Assembly: GCA_017557185.1 (NCBI GenBank)
Contig: JAFZAP010000083.1
Span: 1-64,000, forward strand
Direction of reading: 5' to 3'
Length of the DNA: 64,000 nucleotides
From: Prevotella sp.
Lineage (GTDB): Bacteria > Bacteroidota > Bacteroidia > Bacteroidales > Bacteroidaceae
In this document: positions 58,056 to 64,000 of the stretch, piece after piece
Layout of the letters: every line of letters begins with the position of its first letter
Position numbering within the stretch: the first letter of the stretch is position 1
Translations under genes and position numbers: made by a program
The notes under the pieces: model-generated
What the model was told of the DNA's origin: nothing
The model's database searches: none
The model's input: the letters and a program-made list of their open reading frames with translations, nothing else

Positions 58056-60569
58056 ATGGCGAAAAGATTCTCCCTGTTCCGATCATTCGTGATGTTTTTA
58101 CTCGTGTTGCTGCCTATGTCTGCTGTTGCAGCCGACCGGTTTGTGAGTTTCAACGGTGGCGACCTGCTGCTGAATGGCAACGGGCGTGCCACAATCTATG
58201 CATCGGCCAACGATTGCAAAGGGGTGCTTCGCGCTGTAGCCAACCTTGCAGAAGACTTCGGCAGGGTGACAGGCGTGAATGCCGAAGTGGGCGAGGACAG
58301 GCAGGCAGCCATCCTTGCGGGTACGCTCGGACATTCTCCCATCATCGATGAAATGGCGAAAAAACGCCAGATTGATACCAGTCAGCTGAAGGGTTGCCGC
58401 GAGAAATACATCATCACCATCGTGGGCGACCAACTTGTCATTGCAGGCAGCGACCGGCGGGGAACTATCTATGGTGTCTATGAGTTGTCGCGGCAGATAG
58501 GCGTGTCGCCTTGGTACTATTGGGCCGATGTACCTGTCGAGCACCACGATTCTGTCTTCGTGCAAAAGGGAGTCTACACCGATGGTGAGCCGGCAGTGGA
58601 GTATCGCGGACTATTCCTCAACGACGAGGCGCCTTGTCTGACATCATGGGTCTTCAACACTTTCCATACCCGTTATGGCGGCCATGCGTTCTACGAGAAA
58701 GTGTTCGAGCTCCTGTTGCGCCTGCGGGGCAATCTGCTGTGGCCTGCTATGTGGAGTTGGGCTTTCTATGCCGATGACCCAGAAAATAGCCGTTTGGCCG
58801 ATGAAATGGGCATTATTATCGGTACGAGCCATCACGAACCTATGGCACGCAACCATCAGGAATGGGCACGACATCGCAGGGAGTATGGAGCCTGGAACTA
58901 CCAGGCCAATCAGGCTGTGCTCGACCGTTTCTTCCGTGAGGGCATTGAGCGCATGCAAGGTACGGAGGACCTGGTGACTATCGGTATGCGCGGTGACGGC
59001 GATGAAGCGATGAGCAAGGATGCCGATACACAGTTACTGGAGCGGATTGTGACGAACCAGCGACGCATCATCGCCGCCGTCACGGGTAGGCCTGCGCGCG
59101 AGACCCCGCAGGTGTGGGCGTTGTATAAAGAGGTACTCGACTACTACGACAAGGGTATGCGTGTGCCTGATGATGTCATCATGTTGCTCTGCGACGATAA
59201 TTGGGGAGATGTCAGACGGGTGCCTCAGGGTAAGGAACGACAGCATAAAGGTGGCTGGGGTTTGTATTACCATGTGGACTACGTCGGTGCGCCGCGCAAC
59301 AGCAAATGGCTGAACGTTACGCCCTCTCAGAACATGTGGGAACAGCTGTCGCTGGCCTATAACTACGGTATTGGACGCATGTGGATTCTGAATGTGGGTG
59401 ACCTGAAACCAATGGAATACCCCATCCAGCTGTTCATGGATATGGCGTGGAACCCGCAGTCGGTGACTTCCGACGTGGTGGGCAGCCATACGGAACCGTT
59501 CTGCAAGTCGGTGTTTGGCGAGCAGGAAGGACAGGAGGCAGCGCGTCTGCTGAACCTCTGCTGCAAGATGAATGGCCGCGTGACCGCCGAGATGCTCAAT
59601 GCCCAGACCTACAACCTGCAGTCGGGTGAATGGGCAGAAGTGGAAGGCGACTATGTGCGTCTGGAGGCCGAGGCCTTGCGCCAGTATGTGCGCCTGCGCC
59701 CGGAGCAGCGCGATGTGTATCAGCAGATCATTCTCTTCCCCATCCAGGCAATGGGCAATGTCTATTCAATGTACTATGCACAGGCGATGAACCTCCAACT
59801 GGCCAAGGAGGGAAATCCCGATGCTAACCGCTGGGCCGACCGCGTGGCAGAATGTTTCCACCGCGACTCGTTGCTCTGCGCAGCCTATAACAACGAAATC
59901 GCTGGTGGAAAATGGCGAGGCATGATGACCCAGAAACACATTGGCTACAGGTCGTGGAACGACGACTTCGGACCTCGCGACATCATGCCGCGAGTGGTCA
60001 GAATTCCCGATGAAATGGGGAAAAATGTGTTTGCGGAGCATGACGGCTATGTCGCTATGGAGGCGGAACACTACTACTCGAAACAAGATGCCGAAGGACT
60101 GAGCTGGGCTTGCCTGCCTTACTTCGGTCGCACGCTGAGCGCAATGACTGTGATGCCCGCCGATAAGCCGTTGAGCGGTAAGACCCTCCCCAAGCTGACC
60201 TATCGTTTCACGACGACGAATAGTGTGCAACGCCTGTTGGTAGTGGTGAAGAGTACGCTCGACTTCTTGAACCGCGGCGGCCATCGTTACCATGTTTCAC
60301 TTGATGGAGGTGAGCCTTTCGAGGTGAACTTCAACCAGAACCTGAACGAGAATCCTGAAAACATCTACCGTATCTACTATCCTACGGTGGCAAGCCGTGT
60401 GGTGGCTTCCGAGATTCAGTTGCAGGCAAGTGCTGGTGAACATGAGGTGACCCTCGAGCCTCTCGATCCGGCTATCGTGTTCGAGAAAGTGGTTGTCGAC
60501 TGTGGCGGCTATGCAAAGAGCTACCTCTTCGGTCGGGAGTCGCCGCGCAGGCAGGATGGTTCGCAGTAA
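58056..60569 (+). CDS. Glycoside hydrolase family 115 (xylan alpha-1,2-glucuronidase type)
   Basis: This 837-residue secreted protein (signal peptide about 1-26) has a GH115 layout. An N-terminal alpha/beta domain (AAILAGTLGHSPIIDE; YGVYELSRQIGVSPWYYWADVPVE) is followed by a TIM barrel (VEYRGLFLNDEAPCLTSWV; GNLLWPAMWSWAFYADDP; IGTSHHEPMARNHQEW; LVTIGMRGDGDEAM; LLCDDNWGDVRRVP), a helical region and a C-terminal beta domain (GYVAMEAEHYYSK). GH115 enzymes remove (methyl)glucuronic acid from xylan. No xylanase PUL is adjacent. It has its own promoter and is divergent from topA. Confidence 0.88.
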   Translation: MAKRFSLFRSFVMFLLVLLPMSAVAADRFVSFNGGDLLLNGNGRATIYASANDCKGVLRAVANLAEDFGRVTGVNAEVGEDRQAAILAGTLGHSPIIDEMAKKRQIDTSQLKGCREKYIITIVGDQLVIAGSDRRGTIYGVYELSRQIGVSPWYYWADVPVEHHDSVFVQKGVYTDGEPAVEYRGLFLNDEAPCLTSWVFNTFHTRYGGHAFYEKVFELLLRLRGNLLWPAMWSWAFYADDPENSRLADEMGIIIGTSHHEPMARNHQEWARHRREYGAWNYQANQAVLDRFFREGIERMQGTEDLVTIGMRGDGDEAMSKDADTQLLERIVTNQRRIIAAVTGRPARETPQVWALYKEVLDYYDKGMRVPDDVIMLLCDDNWGDVRRVPQGKERQHKGGWGLYYHVDYVGAPRNSKWLNVTPSQNMWEQLSLAYNYGIGRMWILNVGDLKPMEYPIQLFMDMAWNPQSVTSDVVGSHTEPFCKSVFGEQEGQEAARLLNLCCKMNGRVTAEMLNAQTYNLQSGEWAEVEGDYVRLEAEALRQYVRLRPEQRDVYQQIILFPIQAMGNVYSMYYAQAMNLQLAKEGNPDANRWADRVAECFHRDSLLCAAYNNEIAGGKWRGMMTQKHIGYRSWNDDFGPRDIMPRVVRIPDEMGKNVFAEHDGYVAMEAEHYYSKQDAEGLSWACLPYFGRTLSAMTVMPADKPLSGKTLPKLTYRFTTTNSVQRLLVVVKSTLDFLNRGGHRYHVSLDGGEPFEVNFNQNLNENPENIYRIYYPTVASRVVASEIQLQASAGEHEVTLEPLDPAIVFEKVVVDCGGYAKSYLFGRESPRRQDGSQ

Positions 60570-60598
60570 GAAAAAAGCCCCAGTCTCACGACTAGGGC
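60570..60598 (-). terminator. Terminator between GH115 and the S41 peptidase (minus strand)
   Basis: GCCCCAGTC and GACTAGGGC pair with one mismatch around a TCAC loop. On the minus strand the hairpin is followed by six Ts, fitting termination of the peptidase gene. It may act weakly for GH115 too. Confidence 0.6.
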
Positions 60599-60678
60599 AG
60601 TGAGAAATAAGACATTTTTTTAGAATCGATTATGAATAGGCGTCTTATTCCTTTTTCTTACTTTGCTTGACACGGTTC

Positions 60679-62379
60679 CTATTGGGCCTTGCCAAGTATT
60701 TTCAAGTATTCGTCGGGCTGACCTAACAGGCGAATCGCCTCACCCATTGTCGGATCCCAACCCAGCGAGTGTTCAATGACGCCACGCTGGTAGTAATAGC
60801 ACGAGATGATATCGCTCTCCAGCAGCCGCTTCAGAGTCACGCGGTTGTAGTCGAGGTCGCGTGCGGTATCGTGTTTCAGCTTTTTCCGCAGCTGCTCGAA
60901 CTCCTCGCGCGCGTCGTCGTAATAGCCCTCGAATCGTGCCAGTTTCTCAAGGTTGTCGAGATAGGTGCTAGTGGAACGGTCGTACGTGAACGAACTCTTT
61001 AGCACACGTTGGCAGAAGTCGTCGAACTCCGCATCGGTGAGGTGGAAATCCTTTGCAGGTGCGATAGTCGGATGGGTAGCCACATAGTTAACAACGTAGT
61101 CGAGCACCACTTCCGAAGAGTCGGCATACATCAGGTAGCCCACGATGTTGGTCATCGAGTCGGGTTTCACCTCTATGTCCGGCTTGATGCCGCCGCCGTC
61201 GCGCACCTCACGCCCGCCGGCAGTATAGAAGACCTTCGTCAGCGAGTCGGGAACGTGTTCCACATAACCGCCCTTGTCGTGCCGGTAGTTGATGGCCTGT
61301 ATGCAGCGGCCCGAGGGGATGTAATACTTGTTTGTTGTGAGCTTCAGCGTGCCGTTGTAGGGAAGTTCGGTTGTCATCTGAACCAGCCCCTTCCCGTAGG
61401 TACGCGAACCTATAATTACTGCGCGGTCGAGGTCTTGCAAGGCTCCGCTCGTAATCTCACTCGACGAAGCAGTATCGTCGTCGACAAGCACCACTACCGG
61501 CATCACGGAGTCGATAGGCTCGACGGTGGTCTTGTAGTCGCGGTTGCCTTGTTTCAGGCGCCCGCGGTTCGAGACGATAAGCTTACCCTTCGGTACGAAC
61601 ATATTCACAATGTTCACAGCCTCCTGCTCAGAGCCGCCACCATTGCCGCGCAGGTCGAACACCAGTGCGCGCATGCCTTGACGCTTCATCTCGAGCAGCG
61701 CACGACGCACGTCGCGTGAACAGTTCTCTGTGAACTGGTTCAAGTTCAGATAGCCGATGCCGTCCTCGCGTAGACCGTAGTAGGGGATGGCGGGTTGCTG
61801 GATGGCGCGGCGCGTAATCTTCAGCTTCAGTTTCTTGCCTTGCGGCAGCTTGCCCTTCGCTGACGACTGGCCCGCAGCAGGGCGCAACACCTCGAGGATA
61901 AAACTCGTGCCGGCTTCGCCGCGCAGGTGGCTGCTGACATAGCTGACATCGCTGGTTGTCATATCCTCACCGTCAATACTCAGGATGATGTCACCGCGAC
62001 GGGCGCCAGCCTCAGCCGCCGGCATACCCTCGTAGGGCTCGCTGATGATGACACGGTCGAGTTTCAGGTTCTTTCTTACCACAGCGCCGACGCCGGCATA
62101 GGTGCCTGTGCGCAACAGCTGTAGGTCCTCGCCCTTCTCCTCTGGATAATACACCGTGTATGGATCAAGCGAGTGCAGCATGGCATTGATGCCTCCCACA
62201 ATCACCTCGTTGGCATCAAGCGTGTCGACATACAACATGTCGAGTTGCTTGTAGATCGACGTCAGTACGTCGAGATTCTTTGCAACGTTGAAATTGTGGT
62301 CGCTATCCTGCTGTGCTGTTATCTGCGACGGAGTTGCCAACAACAGAAATAGAATCGTCCAAACAAATGAAGTCCTCAT
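60679..62379 (-). CDS. S41 family C-terminal-processing peptidase
   Basis: This 566-residue periplasmic or surface protease has a signal peptide (MRTSFVWTILFLLLATPSQI), an N-terminal helical part (LDPYTVYYPEE), a PDZ domain (about 80-165: GVGAVVRKN; AAEAGARRGDIILSIDGEDM) and an S41 catalytic domain (YLNLNQFTENC; LVFDLRGNGGG; VLVDDDTASSSEITSGALQD with the Ser nucleophile; IIGSRTYGKGLVQ with the Lys). It resembles CtpA/Prc-type proteases. The start at 62379 was chosen because the promoter lies at 62405-62412, after the longer ORF start. Confidence 0.9.
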   Translation of the reverse strand: MRTSFVWTILFLLLATPSQITAQQDSDHNFNVAKNLDVLTSIYKQLDMLYVDTLDANEVIVGGINAMLHSLDPYTVYYPEEKGEDLQLLRTGTYAGVGAVVRKNLKLDRVIISEPYEGMPAAEAGARRGDIILSIDGEDMTTSDVSYVSSHLRGEAGTSFILEVLRPAAGQSSAKGKLPQGKKLKLKITRRAIQQPAIPYYGLREDGIGYLNLNQFTENCSRDVRRALLEMKRQGMRALVFDLRGNGGGSEQEAVNIVNMFVPKGKLIVSNRGRLKQGNRDYKTTVEPIDSVMPVVVLVDDDTASSSEITSGALQDLDRAVIIGSRTYGKGLVQMTTELPYNGTLKLTTNKYYIPSGRCIQAINYRHDKGGYVEHVPDSLTKVFYTAGGREVRDGGGIKPDIEVKPDSMTNIVGYLMYADSSEVVLDYVVNYVATHPTIAPAKDFHLTDAEFDDFCQRVLKSSFTYDRSTSTYLDNLEKLARFEGYYDDAREEFEQLRKKLKHDTARDLDYNRVTLKRLLESDIISCYYYQRGVIEHSLGWDPTMGEAIRLLGQPDEYLKILGKAQ

Positions 62380-62404
62380 TTTGCGGGTCTTTTTTATCCG
62401 TGTG

Positions 62405-62412
62405 CAAAGATA
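62405..62412 (-). promoter_or_regulatory. -7 box of the S41 peptidase gene
   Basis: TATCTTTG on the minus strand, 26 nt before the ATG at 62379. Confidence 0.65.
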
Positions 62413-62580
62413 CAAAAAAGATTCTATTATCAAAACGAAATCCCCGAATATTTATAAAACAACAACATTTCAAACCTCTTTTACCACGTATTTCATCCGT
62501 TTATGCCCCTTTTTCAAAACTTTTTTGCTTGTCGCTGCATTTTTTTTTGAAAAAAATTTGGTCATTTCAAAAATTCGCCG

Positions 62581-62588
62581 TACTTTTG
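62581..62588 (+). promoter_or_regulatory. -7 box of the tRNA gene
   Basis: TACTTTTG, 30 nt before the tRNA 5' end. Confidence 0.6.
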
Positions 62589-62617
62589 CATCCGCAATCG
62601 AAAAGATAGCAAAAAAT

Positions 62618-62691
62618 GCTTCAGTAGCTCAGTTGGTTAGAGCACCTGACTGTTAATCAGGGGGTCGTTGGTTCAAGCCCATCCTGAAGCG
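62618..62691 (+). tRNA. tRNA-Asn (anticodon GTT)
   Basis: A full cloverleaf is visible. The acceptor stem is GCTTCAG/CTGAAGC (7 bp). The D-arm AGCTCAGTTGGTTAGAGC is present. The anticodon arm CCTGA-CTGTTAA-TCAGG carries anticodon GTT, and the T-arm contains GGTTCAAGC with one mismatch in the stem. CCA is not encoded. A terminator follows. A restriction-like gene lies just downstream, so this tRNA could be an integration site. Confidence 0.93.
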
Positions 62692-62698
62692 CCCAAGA

Positions 62699-62739
62699 AA
62701 GAGTCCTGTGAATCAATGATTTACGGGACTTTTCTTTTT
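62699..62739 (+). terminator. Terminator after tRNA-Asn
   Basis: AGTCCTGT (62702-62709) pairs with ACGGGACT (62723-62730) and is followed by a TTTTCTTTTTC run. Confidence 0.7.
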
Positions 62740-63082
62740 CTCACATTTCAAAGTTGCACCCATTTTGCACCCAATTCTATGCTCCATATAGGGCTTGCAC
62801 CCATTCCTTTGCAGAATTAACAGTTCTAAATCCTGCAAAAGATAATTTTTGCAGAGTGTTGTCAATTTCTAATGTTGACAAGTTGAAAATGCTTATGGGA
62901 TTTCAACTGTCAACCATAGATAATCTGCAGTTTATTATGTACTTTGCCAGATTTTCGCTACCTTTGCACCTGAAAGCATCAAGAGCAGTCATCTTCGGAT
63001 GGACTCGCCAACCGAGCTTAACTTTGCCACGGTGGTCAGTACGATGCGGGAGTAACATTATTCACTTCAAAAACAAAAAGTT
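62740..63082. other. Gene-free stretch after tRNA-Asn
   Basis: Three copies of TTGCACCCA lie at about 62753-62800. An ORF of 131 codons crosses the stretch, but it overlaps the terminator-proximal repeats, contains the promoter of the next gene and has no protein-like composition, so it is not called. Confidence 0.5.
62959..62966 (+). promoter_or_regulatory. -7 box of the 85-codon ORF
   Basis: TACCTTTG, followed by a leader of about 115 nt to the ATG at 63083. Confidence 0.5.
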
Positions 63083-63340
63083 ATGCAACAGCACATTTAT
63101 TACATTCGTTATGCTCTGCAATTCGCAGACATGCAGATTCCCAAGTTAGTAACCGTTTTCAACGCCCAGGTGCAAAGCCGAGGCTGGTCCAGTATGCGAG
63201 CCTATCACGACCAGGCACTCCTTGATGAGTTCCAGCGTCGTGGCATCGATACTACTGCCGTTTATGATGGAGAAACCATTTCTTTCGCCCATCCTGTCAG
63301 CTACGACCTACCAAACAACAAATTGGTAATAATCAACTGA
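63083..63340 (+). CDS. Small conserved-looking protein of unknown function
   Basis: The 85-residue product is soluble and mixed in composition. It has QVQSRGWSSMRAYHDQALLDEF, then RRGIDTTAVYDGETISFAHPV and a short C-terminal strand. No known domain was recognised. It has a promoter (62959) and a strong terminator (63353-63385). It stands between tRNA-Asn and a leftward helicase/nuclease-like gene and may belong to the accessory segment starting there. Confidence 0.6.
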   Translation: MQQHIYYIRYALQFADMQIPKLVTVFNAQVQSRGWSSMRAYHDQALLDEFQRRGIDTTAVYDGETISFAHPVSYDLPNNKLVIIN

Positions 63341-63352
63341 CCCTATAAAAAC

Positions 63353-63385
63353 ACCGCCTTTGCAGTCTGCTCTTGCAAAGGCGGT
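63353..63385. terminator. Bidirectional terminator-like hairpin
   Basis: ACCGCCTTTGCA (63353-63364) and TGCAAAGGCGGT (63374-63385) form a perfect 12-bp stem between two convergent genes. Confidence 0.8.
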
Positions 63386-63410
63386 TGTTGTATATAAATT
63401 GCTCTATCTT

Positions 63411-64000
63411 TCACGCTGACTTTATCATCTCCATCATATCGTCCACATAACCATCGTTAAGTTGGAACAGTACGTGGTTCTCATGGAACTTCTCTAATTG
63501 ACCTTCGGGCCAAAAATCGACCTGTCTATAATCAGTATTGCTGATGATGAAACTGTTCAAGGCGATATCCTTATCTCCTAATGTAGGCTCAATGACATCC
63601 TTCAGATACTTGTATAGCTGAATTTTTTCATCCTCCATACCATGCAGATGACTGATACCCTTGGGGTCGATAAAGTTCACATACTGTTTCCTGCCTTCAC
63701 GAATCCAGAGGATGAAGTCTGGATAGAAACCGGCATTCTCGAAGAAGCCGATACCCTTACGGCTGACATTGCGAAGCAGATAGATTTCGCGTTCTTCGCC
63801 ATGCTGCTGATAATAGCGTTGAAGGTCATTAATGAACTTACGCTCACCTTTGTTTACTGCCACAGGATAAATCTGCACCTCCTGACCCTCGCCTGGCTTG
63901 AAATTCTCGCTGAGGAACATCACAGGATTGAATAGATGCTGGGCAAAGTACAGAGCCTCGAAGTTCTCATTTTCAATACGACGCAATCCGTTCAGCGTAC
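63411..64000 (-). CDS. C-terminal part of a helicase/restriction-subunit-like protein (truncated by the window edge)
   Basis: The reading frame is open to the window edge, so only the last 196 or so residues are seen. They contain RRIENENFEALYFAQHLFNPV and a PD-(D/E)XK-like nuclease signature: FYPDFILWIREGRKQYVNFIDPKG (cut in two: PDFILWI, then FIDPKG). This layout resembles the C-terminus of type III restriction Res subunits or DEAD/DEAH helicases with a nuclease tail. The helicase motifs would lie outside the window, so the call is provisional. It starts a second possible defence segment beside tRNA-Asn. Confidence 0.65.
   Translation of the reverse strand, partial: TLNGLRRIENENFEALYFAQHLFNPVMFLSENFKPGEGQEVQIYPVAVNKGERKFINDLQRYYQQHGEEREIYLLRNVSRKGIGFFENAGFYPDFILWIREGRKQYVNFIDPKGISHLHGMEDEKIQLYKYLKDVIEPTLGDKDIALNSFIISNTDYRQVDFWPEGQLEKFHENHVLFQLNDGYVDDMMEMIKSA

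Noticed and set aside
62754-63149. 131-codon ORF after tRNA-Asn
   Set aside because: It overlaps the TTGCACCCA repeats, the promoter and the start of the 85-codon ORF, and its composition is not protein-like.

Overview
The window reads as a chromosomal segment of a Bacteroidales bacterium, most likely a Prevotella-type (Prevotellaceae) gut or rumen organism. The grounds are the many TAnnTTTG-type -7 promoter boxes, the near absence of Shine-Dalgarno sequences, a SusC/SusD pair, PCMD/calycin/dockerin secreted proteins, lipoproteins with short lipoboxes, and plant-glycan hydrolases (GH2, GH3, GH29, GH53, GH115). No rRNA, CRISPR array, transposase or integrase was seen. The species assignment is inference.

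Layout. 1-5,440 is an accessory island: a 22-nt periodic repeat array, an arm of an imperfect inverted repeat, a promoter followed by a strongly folded RNA, then a compact gene run (EcoRI-family adenine methyltransferase, DUF262-HNH nuclease-like protein, two-TM protein, GIY-YIG protein) and a separately promoted zinc-ribbon/DUF6794 protein. The other arm of the inverted repeat closes it. This is the best candidate for an undescribed system, a restriction-modification-like or defence module with a structured RNA leader. 5,447-12,042 holds secreted proteins, including a four-gene PCMD / beta-barrel / calycin-repeat / dockerin operon. 12,078-16,230 has glyS, an FKBP lipoprotein, a possible small RNA and a MATE transporter. 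16,342-20,591 is a GH29-GH3 pair. 20,700-30,637 carries deoD with a YidE/AspT-type transporter, an RluA-type pseudouridine synthase, a YitT protein, and the leftward run carB-rbfA-FtsX/LolC-type permease.

31,220-37,956 has a small secreted protein, a SusC-SusD pair, and a 39-codon ORF with an unusually strong Shine-Dalgarno and its own promoter and terminator. 38,289-43,704 is leftward: GH2, butyrate kinase, phosphate butyryltransferase and a lipoprotein. 44,334-50,469 is rightward: PafA-like phosphatase, DUF2851, dprA, coaD, ybeY and a GH53 endo-galactanase. 50,628-57,571 is leftward: ECF sigma factor with a possible anti-sigma partner, argB, speA, aroK, topA. The end has GH115, an S41 peptidase, tRNA-Asn, a small unknown ORF and the C-terminal part of a helicase/PD-(D/E)XK restriction-like protein running off the edge.

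A second theme is repeats. A GC-rich palindromic element recurs about a dozen times, lies in frame inside at least five genes, and supplies the end of another. A 22-nt periodic repeat occurs as three separate arrays. Several simple-repeat families lie between genes and in places supply start or stop codons. All functional calls rest on reading motifs by eye; no database search was run.
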